A DNA stretch of 64,000 nucleotides from Gaiellasilicea sp963705515 (GTDB lineage Bacteria > Actinomycetota > Thermoleophilia > Gaiellales > Gaiellaceae). Where the stretch lies: assembly GCA_963705515.1 (NCBI GenBank), contig CAVPJV010000008.1:496001-560000 (forward strand), written 5' to 3'. The notes under the pieces were generated by a model, which worked only from the letters and a program-made list of their open reading frames with translations, was not told the DNA's origin and ran no database searches. Shown piece by piece: positions 35,316 through 43,900 of the stretch (its first letter is position 1; the number at the start of each line of letters is the position of its first letter). The translations under genes and the position numbers were made by a program.

Positions 35316-37487
35316 ATGGACTTTCGCCTGCTTGGCCCGCTGGAGGTGCTCGATGGTCATGTGCCGCTGCAGATCGCGGCAGGCAAGCAGCGGGCGCTCC
35401 TCGCGATTCTGCTTCTCCACGCAAACCGCACGCTCGCCCGCGAGCGGATCATCGACGCCCTCTGGGGCGAGGACGTTCCGGACTCTGCTCAGAAGATGGT
35501 GCAGATCCACGTCTCGCACCTGCGCAAGGCGCTTCCCGAACCACGGCTGCACACCCGGCGTCCGGGCTACGTGCTCGAGGTGGGCGACGACGAGCTCGAC
35601 CTGGCCCGGTTCGAGCGCGCTTTCGCCGACGCTCGCCATGCGCTCGCGCAGAGCGATTCCGGGAAGGCGAGAGAACTGCTCGGCGAGGCGCTCGCGCTCT
35701 GGCGCGGGCCCGCGCTCGCCGAGTTCTCGGAACCGTTCGCGAGACACGAGGGCGCGCGTCTCGAGGAGCTCCGCCTCGTCGCGCTCGAGTGGCGGATCGA
35801 GGCCGACCTCGCGCTCGGCCATCACCGCGACGTGGTCGGTGAGCTCGAAGCGCTGATCGCCGAGCACCCGCTTCGCGAGCGCGTCCGCTCGCAGCACATG
35901 CTCGCGCTCTACCGGTCGGGCCGGCACGCAGAGGGGCTCGCCAGCTACCAGGCGTTTCGGCGGACACTTGCCGACGAGCTGGGAATCGAGCCGTCTGCAT
36001 CGCTTCGCGAGCTCCAGCGGCGGATGCTGCAGCAGGATGCGACGCTCGAGCTGCCGACCGCCTCGAAGACAGGCGCCGTCACCTCGGCACCCGACAAGTC
36101 AGCCGGGGTCGTCGGCGCGGCGCAGCCAGGCGAGGTCGCGTACGCGCGCAGCGGCGACGTCCGGATCGCCTACCAGATCGTCGGCGATGGTCCAGTCGAC
36201 CTCGTTTTCGTCCACGGCTGGGTCTGCACGTTCCAGCCGGGCTGGGAGAACCCGAAGCTGGCCGACTTCTACCGGCGACTGGCATCGATGGGGCGGCTCA
36301 TCCTCTTTGACAAACGCGGCACCGGGCTCTCGGACAGAGTCTCGCCCGAGCGCTTGCCCGACCTGGAAACCCGCATGGACGACGTGCGTGCGGTGCTCGA
36401 TGCCGTCGGCTCCGAGCGGGCAGTGCTGCTCGGCATCTCCGAAGGCGGGCCGATGTCGACGCTCTTCGCCGCGACGCACCCGCAGCGGACGCTGGCGCTC
36501 GTTCTGATCGGGACCTTCCCGCGGCAAATGTGGGCCCCTGACTATCCCGCCGGGGCGACCGACGAGGATCTCCGCCGGCGCCTCGCCGTGCTCGAGGAAG
36601 ACGACTGGGCGTCGGCGACGACGAGAAACTGGCTCGCACAGGTCGCTCCGGGCATCATGCACGACACGGCTGCCGTGCGCTGGTACACGTCGTACGTTCA
36701 GCGCGGCGCGAGCCCCGGCGCGAACAGGGCGATTCGGCTCATGAACGCCGGGATCGACATTCGCGACCTCCTACCGACGGTCAGCGTGCCGACGCTCGTC
36801 CTCTATCGGGCAGACGAGTCCTTCCGCGAGCGAGCTCGATACATGGGAGAGCGCATTCCGGGAGCGCACATTGTCGAGCTGCCGGGCAACGACCACCTGC
36901 CGTGGGAGGGCGACCGCGAATCGCTACTCGACGAGATCGAACGATTCCTCTCCGGCCTCAGCGACGACGTCGAGCCCGACCGAGTCCTCGCCACCCTGCT
37001 GTTCATGGACATCGCCAAGGCGGCCAACGCCGGCGACCAGGCCTCGAGCGAGCTGCTCGCGCGGTACAACCGGGTCGTGCACGCGCAGGTGTCGCACTTT
37101 CGCGGCCGCGAGGTCGACAACGGCGATGAGGGGCCGATCGCAACCTTCGACGGTCCCGCCCGCGCCGTTCGCTGCGCGTCCGCGATCGTCGCTTCCGCCC
37201 AGGAGCTCGGCCTCGAAGTGCGCGCCGGCGTCCACATCGGCGAGATCGAACAGGCGGACGCGAGTGTGCGCGGCGTCGCCGTTCAAATCGGTGCGTGCAT
37301 CGCCGCAGCCGCACGTCCGGGTGAAGTGCTCGTCTCGAGCACTGTCACGGACATCGTCGCCGGTTCCGGCATCGACTTCGAGGAGCGCGGCGAGCACGAG
37401 CTGTCAGGAGTACCGGGCAGGTGGCGCTTGTTCGCAGCCGCCCCTGACGGCTACCGGTTCGAGCTGATCGAGCGGAACCGGAAGTAG
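35316..37487 (+). CDS. SARP/BTAD regulator fused to alpha/beta hydrolase and class III cyclase domain
   Basis: 723 aa, three modules. Residues 1-95: OmpR-like winged helix (FRLLGPLEVLDG, RERIIDALWGEDVP, VQIHVSHLRKALPEP, RPGYVLEV). 100-245: BTAD helical repeats (LDLARFERAFADAR, RSQHMLALYRSGRHAEGLASYQ). 275-545: alpha/beta hydrolase with FDKRGTGLSDR, nucleophile GISEGGPMS and GNDHLPW (His). 560-715: class III nucleotide cyclase-like domain with FMDIAKA (first metal Asp) and NGDEGPIATFDGP (second Asp). It likely senses a small ligand through the hydrolase domain and couples it to transcription and perhaps cAMP. Whether the cyclase is active is unclear. Confidence 0.88.
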   Translation: MDFRLLGPLEVLDGHVPLQIAAGKQRALLAILLLHANRTLARERIIDALWGEDVPDSAQKMVQIHVSHLRKALPEPRLHTRRPGYVLEVGDDELDLARFERAFADARHALAQSDSGKARELLGEALALWRGPALAEFSEPFARHEGARLEELRLVALEWRIEADLALGHHRDVVGELEALIAEHPLRERVRSQHMLALYRSGRHAEGLASYQAFRRTLADELGIEPSASLRELQRRMLQQDATLELPTASKTGAVTSAPDKSAGVVGAAQPGEVAYARSGDVRIAYQIVGDGPVDLVFVHGWVCTFQPGWENPKLADFYRRLASMGRLILFDKRGTGLSDRVSPERLPDLETRMDDVRAVLDAVGSERAVLLGISEGGPMSTLFAATHPQRTLALVLIGTFPRQMWAPDYPAGATDEDLRRRLAVLEEDDWASATTRNWLAQVAPGIMHDTAAVRWYTSYVQRGASPGANRAIRLMNAGIDIRDLLPTVSVPTLVLYRADESFRERARYMGERIPGAHIVELPGNDHLPWEGDRESLLDEIERFLSGLSDDVEPDRVLATLLFMDIAKAANAGDQASSELLARYNRVVHAQVSHFRGREVDNGDEGPIATFDGPARAVRCASAIVASAQELGLEVRAGVHIGEIEQADASVRGVAVQIGACIAAAARPGEVLVSSTVTDIVAGSGIDFEERGEHELSGVPGRWRLFAAAPDGYRFELIERNRK

Positions 37488-37542
37488 GCTCGGCGATCAG
37501 GTCGTCTGATGCGGGTGATGCGTCGCGTCCGCCCGCCCCGGC

Positions 37543-38211
37543 ATGATCCGCCTGGTGGGCAGAAGACAGGGAGTGACGAGGCTGTTCGTTGCAGCGCGGT
37601 TCGCGGCAGCTGCGTTGCTCGGGCTGCTCGCCGCCCTCGCGCTCGGGTCCTGCGGCGGCGACGGTGAGGCGGTCCGGACCGGGACCGCGACCCTCTCGCT
37701 GCCCGCAGCCTCGGCGCCGGCGCGAACCGCGCCTGCGGTCGTCGAGACCGTGACCCTGACCGAGACTGCGCCGGCGGTGACCGAGACGGTGACGCAAACG
37801 GATGCGGCGCCGGCGCTCCCCGCGGCGGCGACGGCGACGGAGACGGTGACGGAAACGGAGACCGTGACGGAGACGGAGACGGTGACCCTGACTGAGACCG
37901 CGCCTGCGGTGACGGAGACGGTGACGCAGACAGAGACCGCACCGGCGGCGACGACGAGCGCACCGGCGGCCGAGACGGTGACCGAGACGGTCACGGTCAC
38001 GACGACGACGGGCGTCAGCCCCGCCGGCGCCGCGGCCGCCGCGGCTGCGGCCTCCGAGGACGAGGGGCTCACGAGCACGGAGTGGGGCTGGGTCCTGTTC
38101 GGCCTGCTCGCGGCCGCGGTCGTGATCGGCGGGATCGTCGTGTGGCTGCGCAGGCGCTCCGCGGCGAAGCGGAGCGACTCAGCACCGCCGTCGGCCGACC
38201 TCACTCCGTAA
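37543..38211 (+). CDS. Membrane lipoprotein-like protein with Thr/Glu-rich repeats
   Basis: 222 aa. N-terminal hydrophobic segment ends in a lipobox-like LALGSCGG; a long extracellular stretch of TETVT/TETAPAVTE repeats (about residues 65-150) follows, then one membrane helix (WGWVLFGLLAAAVVIGGIVVW) and a basic tail (LRRRSAAKR). It would span the wall as an extended stalk. Function unknown; surface spacer or adhesin-like role is inference. Confidence 0.75.
   Translation: MIRLVGRRQGVTRLFVAARFAAAALLGLLAALALGSCGGDGEAVRTGTATLSLPAASAPARTAPAVVETVTLTETAPAVTETVTQTDAAPALPAAATATETVTETETVTETETVTLTETAPAVTETVTQTETAPAATTSAPAAETVTETVTVTTTTGVSPAGAAAAAAAASEDEGLTSTEWGWVLFGLLAAAVVIGGIVVWLRRRSAAKRSDSAPPSADLTP
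37739..38005 (+). repeat. Tandem repeats coding for TETVT units
   Basis: Imperfect repeats of GTGACGGAGAC / GTGACCCTGACCGAGAC-type units run through the middle of the lipoprotein gene, in 6- and 18-base periods. Two blocks encoding APAVTETVTQT and the run ETETVTETETVT are near identical, which points to expansion by slippage. Length is expected to vary between strains. Confidence 0.65.
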
Positions 38212-38214
38212 AGG

Positions 38215-38634
38215 TCAGACTGTGAGCCGCTCGATCACGACCACGGGAATCTCGCGGTCGGTGCGGGTCGCGTACGTGTCGTAGTGGGGCCAGATCTCAG
38301 CCATCTCCCGCCAGAGGCGCTCGCGCTCGTCGCCCTCGGCCGTCCGGGCGCGCCCGCGGAAGCGGTCGCCCTTGACCTGCAGCTCGACCTCGGGCTGCTT
38401 CGAGAGGTTGCGGTACCAGCCCGGGTGCTCGGGAGCGCCGCCCTGGGAGGCGACGAGGACGAAGTCGTCGCTGTCGCGGCCGAAGATCAGCGGCGTCGTC
38501 GTCGGCTCGCCGGTGCGGCGGCCCGTCGTCGTGAGCAGCAGCGTCGGCGCGCCGTTCCAGATGTAGCCAACCTCACCGTCGGTCTCGCGGTAGCGCCGGA
38601 CGTGCTCCTGGCCGAAGAGCGAGCGATCGATCAT
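38215..38634 (-). CDS. Deazaflavin (F420)-dependent nitroreductase, Ddn family
   Basis: 139 aa. Split-barrel fold of the F420H2-dependent quinone reductase family: LLLTTTGRRTGEPTTTPLIF and VLVASQGGAPEHPGWYRNL, then PEVELQVKGDRFRGRAR and PHYDTYATRTDREIPVVVIER. These motifs match Ddn and its relatives. It uses F420H2, which the cof operon at the window start can supply. Substrate may be a quinone. Confidence 0.9.
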   Translation of the reverse strand: MIDRSLFGQEHVRRYRETDGEVGYIWNGAPTLLLTTTGRRTGEPTTTPLIFGRDSDDFVLVASQGGAPEHPGWYRNLSKQPEVELQVKGDRFRGRARTAEGDERERLWREMAEIWPHYDTYATRTDREIPVVVIERLTV

Positions 38635-38666
38635 GAGCGGAGCGTAGCGGCTGATAGAACGGTGTC

Positions 38667-39593
38667 ACGCGAGCGTTCAGCCTCGGCGGCTTCGACGGGC
38701 AACCAGGATTCCGAGATGACCTCGAGGTGCCTGAGACAGGACCGGACGAGGTTCTCGTGCGCGTCGTCGCATCGTCGGTCAACCCCGTCGACGCCTTCAT
38801 CGCGGCGGGCGCGCTGAAGGAGATGGCCGAGTACGAGTTCCCGGTCATCCTCGGCCGCGACTTCGCCGGCACGGTCGAGCGGGTCGGTGACTCGGTCGAC
38901 GGCCCAGCGGTCGGCGACGAGGTCTTCGGCTTCGTGCGACACGCCAGCCCGACCGTCGGAGCAGGCAGCTGGGCCGAACTGATCGCCGTCCCGGCCGACA
39001 CCGTCGCCGCGAAGCCGCGCACGCTGGACTTCGACCTCGCCGGCGCCGTGCCCATCGCGGCGTTGACCGCGCTTGCCGCGTTCGACGCGCTCGCACTCAA
39101 GAGCGGAGAGGCGGTGCTCGTCGTCGGCGCGACCGGCGGCGTCGGCAGCTTCTTCGTCCAGCTCGCCGCCGACGCCGGCGCGACCGTGATCGCTCCCGCG
39201 CTCGCCGAGGACGGCGACTACCTGCGCGGGCTCGGGGTGACGGAGGTGATCGACCGGAACGGGGACGTCTCGGCCGCCGTGCGCGAGGCCCATCCCGCCG
39301 GCGTCGACGCGATCCTCGACGTCGTTTCGGGGCCGGCCGACGCGTCGCTGCTGAAGGACGGCGGCCGGCTCGCGTCGCCGCTCGGCGCAGCCGGCGACGG
39401 CGAGGGGCGGTTCAACGTCATGGCCGAGCCGGACCCGGCCAAGCTCGAACGCCTGGCCGATCTGCTCGACGCCGGCACGCTGCGCGTCCCGATCCAGCGG
39501 AGCTACCCGCTCGAGCAGGCGGGTGACGCCATGGCTGAGCTGCAGACGGCGCACACGCAGGGAAAGCTCGGCGTCGTGATAAAAAACAGCTGA
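38667..39593 (+). CDS. NADP-dependent quinone-oxidoreductase-like MDR enzyme
   Basis: 308 aa if begun at ACG 38667. Medium-chain dehydrogenase/reductase of the zinc-free QOR type: DEVLVRVVASSVNPVDAF, PVILGRDFAGTVERVG, and the NADP motif VLVVGATGGVGSFFVQLA. The conserved N-terminus RAFSLGGFDGQPGFRDDLEVP lies upstream of the first canonical start (GTG 38727), and the codon where Met is expected is ACG. So either a rare start or a base error. It ends in a TGATG overlap with the MOSC gene. Confidence 0.86.
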   Translation, partial: TRAFSLGGFDGQPGFRDDLEVPETGPDEVLVRVVASSVNPVDAFIAAGALKEMAEYEFPVILGRDFAGTVERVGDSVDGPAVGDEVFGFVRHASPTVGAGSWAELIAVPADTVAAKPRTLDFDLAGAVPIAALTALAAFDALALKSGEAVLVVGATGGVGSFFVQLAADAGATVIAPALAEDGDYLRGLGVTEVIDRNGDVSAAVREAHPAGVDAILDVVSGPADASLLKDGGRLASPLGAAGDGEGRFNVMAEPDPAKLERLADLLDAGTLRVPIQRSYPLEQAGDAMAELQTAHTQGKLGVVIKNS

Positions 39594-40159
39594 TGGCCAC
39601 GCACGTCGCGAAGCACCTGACCACCGAGGAGCTCGAAGCCGGGCTGGACGAGATTCGGCGCGCGCCCGCGGACGACGGCACGGTCGCGCTGATCGTGCGT
39701 CGGCCGGCCGAAGACGAGCGCGAGGTGCTCGCGGAGGCCTTGCTCGATCTCGACGAGGGGCTCGTCGGGGACAGGTGGAGCGCGCATCGCAGTTCGAAGA
39801 CCCCGGACGGGTCTCCCAACCGCGAGACGCAGCTGACGCTGATGAGCGCGCGCGTGGTCGACCTCGTCGCCGCGGGCGACCGGGAGCGCTGGGCGCTGGC
39901 CGGCGACCAGATCTACGTCGACCTCGATATCTCTGAGGCGAACCTGCCCGCAGGAACGCGGCTCTCCTTGGGCTCGGCGGTGATCGAGGTGACGCTCGAG
40001 CCGCACACGGGCTGCGTCAAGTTCGCCTCCCGCTTCGGGAACGACGCCCACCGATTCGTGAACACGAAGCCGTTCCGCCACCTGCGCCTGCGCGGTCTGA
40101 ACGCAAAGGTGATCGAGCCGGGCACGGTCTCGAGCGGCGACGCGATCCGCAAGCTCTGA
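39593..40159 (+). CDS. MOSC-domain protein
   Basis: 188 aa. MOSC-type features: EGLVGDRW, PNRETQLTLMSARVVDLVAAG, GDQIYVDLDISEANLPAGTRL and HTGCVKFASRFGNDAHRFVN with the conserved Cys. The family handles sulfur or molybdenum-cofactor chemistry; the specific reaction is unknown. Its ATG shares a base with the stop of the preceding oxidoreductase, so it is translationally coupled. Confidence 0.85.
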   Translation: MATHVAKHLTTEELEAGLDEIRRAPADDGTVALIVRRPAEDEREVLAEALLDLDEGLVGDRWSAHRSSKTPDGSPNRETQLTLMSARVVDLVAAGDRERWALAGDQIYVDLDISEANLPAGTRLSLGSAVIEVTLEPHTGCVKFASRFGNDAHRFVNTKPFRHLRLRGLNAKVIEPGTVSSGDAIRKL

Positions 40160-40677
40160 CGCGGTACGTCGCCCTCCTCCGCGGCATCAACCTGGCCAAG
40201 CGGCGGCGGGTCTCGATGGGCGAGCTGCGCGAGCTGCTCGAAGGCCAAGGCTTCAAGGGCGTCCGGACACACCTCCAAAGCGGCAACGTCGTCCTCTCGA
40301 GTCCGCTGGCGGCGCGGAAGCTGGAGGCGCAGCTGGAGCGGCAGCTCGCCGCAGGTCTCGGGATGGATGTGCGTGTGCTCGTGCGGACGCGTGCGGAGCT
40401 GGCGAAGGTCGTCGCGCTCGATCCGCTCCGGAAGGTCGCGACGAATCCGTCTCGCTACCTCGTCGTCTTTCTCTCCAAGAAGCCGCAGGCGGAGGCCGCT
40501 CGCGAGCTCGAGGCTGCTGGTGTAGTCGTCGGCGGGCGCGAGCTCTACGCGTGGCATCCGGACGGCGTCCAGCGCTCGCCGCTCGCGAAGCTCCTCGACG
40601 ACAAGCGCCTCGGCGTCGTCTCGACGGCGCGCAACTGGAACACGGTCACGAAGCTGCTCCAGCTGCTCGACGACTAG
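40156..40677 (+). CDS. DUF1697-family protein
   Basis: 173 aa if begun at CTG 40156, which overlaps the MOSC stop as CTGA. The family N-terminus TRYVALLRGINL is in frame directly after that CTG, and the first ATG (40216) would remove 20 conserved residues. Later blocks: LRELLEGQGFKGVRTHLQSGNVVLSS and STARNWNTVTKLLQLL. Function of DUF1697 is unknown. Confidence 0.85.
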   Translation: MTRYVALLRGINLAKRRRVSMGELRELLEGQGFKGVRTHLQSGNVVLSSPLAARKLEAQLERQLAAGLGMDVRVLVRTRAELAKVVALDPLRKVATNPSRYLVVFLSKKPQAEAARELEAAGVVVGGRELYAWHPDGVQRSPLAKLLDDKRLGVVSTARNWNTVTKLLQLLDD

Positions 40678-40686
40678 GGTCGCGGC

Positions 40687-41730
40687 ATGCGCTCGCGGCG
40701 GATGATCACCGTCGTCGGCTGCCACGCCGGCGGCGAGATCGGCAACGTCGTCGTCGGCGGCGTTCTGCCTCCGGCGGGCGCGACCGTGTTCGAGCAGATG
40801 CAGACGCTCCAGCGGGAGGGCGACGCGCTCCGGAAGCTGCTGCTGCGCGAGCCGCGCGGAAGCGTCGCCTGCAACGCGAATCTGGTCGTGCCGGCGACGA
40901 GGCCGGACTGCGACGCGGGCTTCATCATCATGGAGCCGACCGAGTATCCGGCCATGTCCGGCTCGAACACGATCTGCACCACCACCGTGCTGCTCGAGAC
41001 GGGGATGGTGGCGATGACGGAGCCGGAGACGGTCGTGCGCCTCGAGGCGCCGGGCGGCGTCGTCGAGGCGCGGGCCGCCTGTCGCGACGGTCGCGTCGAG
41101 AGCGTCGAGTTCACGAACGTGCCCTGCTTCGCCGACCGGCTCGACGCGCCGCTCGAGGTCGAGGGGCTCGGCACGATCACGGTCGACGTCGCCTACGGCG
41201 GCATGTGGTACGCGATCGCGGACGCGCGCGAGCTTGGCTTCGCGATCGAGCCGCACGAGGCGCGCGACCTCTCGCTCGCCGGCGAGCGGATTCGTGTCGC
41301 CGCGCGCGAGCAGCTCCCGTGCACGCATCCGGAGAACCCGGCGATCGCCGGCGTCAGCATCGTCCAGATCGCCGAGCCGTGGCAGGGCGTCGGCAACGTG
41401 AGCCGGAACGCGGTCGTGGTCGCCCCGGGGCGCCTCGATCGCTCGGCGACCGGCACCGGCCTCTCGGCACGGCTTGCCGTGCTCCACGCCCGGGGGCTGA
41501 TGGGCGTCGGCGACGCGATGGCGCACGCGTCGGCGATCGGCTCGACCTTCGACGGCCGCATCGTCGCCGAGGCACGTGTCGGCGAGCGGGAGGCGATCGT
41601 GCCGGCGATCCGCGGCAGCGCCTGGATCACGGGAGTGACGCACCTCTACGTCGACCCGGACGATCCGTTCCCCGAGGGCTATTTGCTGTCGGACACCTGG
41701 GGCGTCAGCGGGCTCGACAGCCAGGCCTGA
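40687..41730 (+). CDS. Proline racemase superfamily protein with Ser/Thr at the catalytic positions
   Basis: 347 aa. Matches proline racemase / hydroxyproline epimerase / trans-3-hydroxyproline dehydratase enzymes: VVGCHAGGEIGNVVVGG, FIIMEPTEYPAMSGSNTICTTTVLLETG, FTNVPCFADRLD, VAYGGMWYAI and HARGLMGVGDAMAH. The two catalytic Cys of racemases (in MCGH and SPCGTG) are replaced: MSGSN has Ser and DRSATGTGLSAR has Thr. Loss of the second Cys argues for dehydratase rather than racemase action, but Ser at the first site is unusual. It is followed by a strong hairpin. Confidence 0.87.
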   Translation: MRSRRMITVVGCHAGGEIGNVVVGGVLPPAGATVFEQMQTLQREGDALRKLLLREPRGSVACNANLVVPATRPDCDAGFIIMEPTEYPAMSGSNTICTTTVLLETGMVAMTEPETVVRLEAPGGVVEARAACRDGRVESVEFTNVPCFADRLDAPLEVEGLGTITVDVAYGGMWYAIADARELGFAIEPHEARDLSLAGERIRVAAREQLPCTHPENPAIAGVSIVQIAEPWQGVGNVSRNAVVVAPGRLDRSATGTGLSARLAVLHARGLMGVGDAMAHASAIGSTFDGRIVAEARVGEREAIVPAIRGSAWITGVTHLYVDPDDPFPEGYLLSDTWGVSGLDSQA

Positions 41731-41760
41731 CGGCGGGGCGCGGCTGCCCGCGCCCCGCCG
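41731..41760. terminator. Hairpin terminator between convergent genes
   Basis: A perfect 13-bp stem CGGCGGGGCGCGG / CCGCGCCCCGCCG with loop CTGC begins directly after the TGA of the racemase-family gene and ends seven bases before the stop of the convergent hydrolase gene. It can stop transcripts from both sides. There is no clear T-tract, which is common in high-GC actinobacteria. Confidence 0.75.
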
Positions 41761-41767
41761 CTCCCCC

Positions 41768-43831
41768 TCAGGACATCGGGACAGTCGTCAGCGCGAAGGC
41801 CGCGTGCAGCGGCACTCCGAAGCGCACCACACCGGCTGCGTTGGTCGTGACGGTGCCCACGATCGTGTTCGTGCCGTCGCCGCTCGCGTTCCAGAGCGCG
41901 AGCCCGAACTGCGTGTTCGCCGGCAGCCCGCCGACGCTGTACTCGGGCGACTCCAGTGAGACGGTGTTCAAGTCCCGGCCGCGCGAGTCGAGCCCCATCA
42001 GCGTCAGCTGCCCGCCGTCGCCCGCGAATGCCGTGAGCTCCTTCTCAGCCTGGTCGATGACGCCGAACTTCCAGTCGTTCTCGTCCCACGGCCCCACCTG
42101 GAGCACCTGCCAACCGCGTGCAGTGGTCTGGAGCAGCAGGTTCGTGGCGTGGTACCCGGGGAAGAGCGGCCAGCCCTCGGAGGCAGGTCCGATCAGGGAG
42201 TAGAGCGAGTTGTAGGTGCCGTGGTACCGGCCCCAGTAGGCGTCCCACTTGACGGAGCCCGTGAAGCCGAGCTGAGCTGCTGCAAGATCGAACCAGAGCT
42301 GCTGGAACGCGGCCACGTTCGTGCGTGCGATGTCCGTGCCGTCGTCCCAGTAGCCGGACTCGACGTTCGGCTTCCCCGGGAAGCTCTTGCCGCGGACGCC
42401 GAACTCCATCACGTAGGTCGGCTTGCGGGCCGACGCCGGCAGCTCCTCCGTCACGATCCTGCGGATGTCCTTCAGCCGCGTCTCCTTGAAGAACGGCGTG
42501 TTCCAGTAGTCCCAGTAGACGTGCACCGAGTACGCGTCGAAGAGGTCGTTCATGTTCGCCGCGATGTAGGCGAACCAGGCCCGCTGACTCGTGCTGACGA
42601 GGTCGCCGCCCATCATCCGGATGTGCTCACGCAGACCCCGGGCGACGAGTTGGGCGTCGAGTGCGCGGTTCAGCGTTTCGTACTGCGCCATCGTCAGCTC
42701 GGTGGAGTTCGGCTCGTTCGCCACCGTCACCCAGCGGACATTCGTGTAGCCGTCGACCTTGACCAGCTTCTCGAGGACGTCCGCGAAGGTCGTCATCGCT
42801 TCGACGGGCTTCGTCTTGGCGACGTTGACCGCCTGGTAGGTGATGTTGATCGTGGCGCCGGCCTCGTGGGCAAGCTGGACGGTGTCGACGAAGGACGCCA
42901 GGTTGCGCACTCGATTCGGCTGCCGCTCCTCGAAGTCGTCGTTGTAGAAGATGCGGACGAGCTGAGGCTCGAGCGCCTTGACCTTCGCCTCCATGCCCGG
43001 CAGCGACGCGGCCGGGGGATTGGTCACGGGCGCGTAGACGTGCTGGTTGAACTGGGCGCCATACCCGCCGAGCGCGTCGACGAGCACGTTCGCGCGGACG
43101 AGCTCGTTCTCGGTCACCTCGATCGTGCGCGAGCGAGCGTTGTTCGTCGCGTCGGTCTCGAACGGCGCCGCGTTCTCGACCCGAACAGTCAGCTCCGCGG
43201 TCATCGCCGTCTCGAGCTTCACGCCTGCGAACGTGACCGCGTCGGTGCTGCCGGCAGCGACCGTCACCGTCTTCGCCGCGGCGACGGGCGTCGGGCCGAG
43301 CATCAGCGTCATCGTCGCCGTCGCGCCGGTGTCGGTGTTCAGCTCCGCGATGTCGGCCACGACGTCGACGGGCCTGGTCGAGAGCGTTTGCTCGGGCGCG
43401 TGCACAGCCGTGACAACGAGGTCCGGGCGGAGCATCGCCGTCGTGGCGCCCTGCAGGACCCGCGTCCTCGGCGGGCTCTGCTCCCGGAGGTGCAGCCGGA
43501 CGACGACCGCCGTGCCCCGCTCGAGCGAGGCGATCTCGACCGTCGCGCTGCCGTGCGGCGCCGCGACATGATGCAGGTTGAGGACCCGATGGCCATTCTC
43601 CGTCGAGCCCGCGGGTGCGAACAGACGGATGGAGACCTGCTCGATCGAGTCGGTGGCCGCGCCACCCGGCAGCGTGATCGTGATCTCGCCGCCCTCGGGT
43701 CCCGTCAGCCCAGTCACCTGCAGAACGTCGTCGCCGACGGCTGCAGCCGCAACCGGACCCGTGCCGAGCCCGACGAGGACCGAGGTCCCGACGCAGCAGA
43801 GAGCAGCCACTTTCCTCCAGCTCGTGTGCAT
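41768..43831 (-). CDS. Secreted GH-A-clan glycoside hydrolase-like protein with CARDB-type domain
   Basis: 687 aa from ATG 43831 (AAAGGAG upstream). Signal peptide VAALCCVGTSVLVGLGTGPVAA. Beta domain (40-140), then a CARDB-like module (about 140-245: RPDLVVTAVHAPEQTLSTRP ... ATNNARSRTIEVTE). The barrel part has WVTVANEPNST with the acid/base Glu of clan GH-A and YVMEFGVRG with a candidate nucleophile Glu. The C-terminal end (about 590-687) is a beta domain. It probably cleaves an extracellular polysaccharide; the family number cannot be fixed from reading alone. Confidence 0.82.
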   Translation of the reverse strand: MHTSWRKVAALCCVGTSVLVGLGTGPVAAAAVGDDVLQVTGLTGPEGGEITITLPGGAATDSIEQVSIRLFAPAGSTENGHRVLNLHHVAAPHGSATVEIASLERGTAVVVRLHLREQSPPRTRVLQGATTAMLRPDLVVTAVHAPEQTLSTRPVDVVADIAELNTDTGATATMTLMLGPTPVAAAKTVTVAAGSTDAVTFAGVKLETAMTAELTVRVENAAPFETDATNNARSRTIEVTENELVRANVLVDALGGYGAQFNQHVYAPVTNPPAASLPGMEAKVKALEPQLVRIFYNDDFEERQPNRVRNLASFVDTVQLAHEAGATINITYQAVNVAKTKPVEAMTTFADVLEKLVKVDGYTNVRWVTVANEPNSTELTMAQYETLNRALDAQLVARGLREHIRMMGGDLVSTSQRAWFAYIAANMNDLFDAYSVHVYWDYWNTPFFKETRLKDIRRIVTEELPASARKPTYVMEFGVRGKSFPGKPNVESGYWDDGTDIARTNVAAFQQLWFDLAAAQLGFTGSVKWDAYWGRYHGTYNSLYSLIGPASEGWPLFPGYHATNLLLQTTARGWQVLQVGPWDENDWKFGVIDQAEKELTAFAGDGGQLTLMGLDSRGRDLNTVSLESPEYSVGGLPANTQFGLALWNASGDGTNTIVGTVTTNAAGVVRFGVPLHAAFALTTVPMS

Positions 43832-43900
43832 CACCTGCTCCTTTCGTAGGGGTGAGCACACGGTGCGCCCGCCGACTCATCCGGCGCTCACGCACGGCTA

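Noticed and set aside
37735..38010. CRISPR-like array
   Set aside because: Repeats are short, contiguous and in-frame coding (TETVT); there are no spacers.
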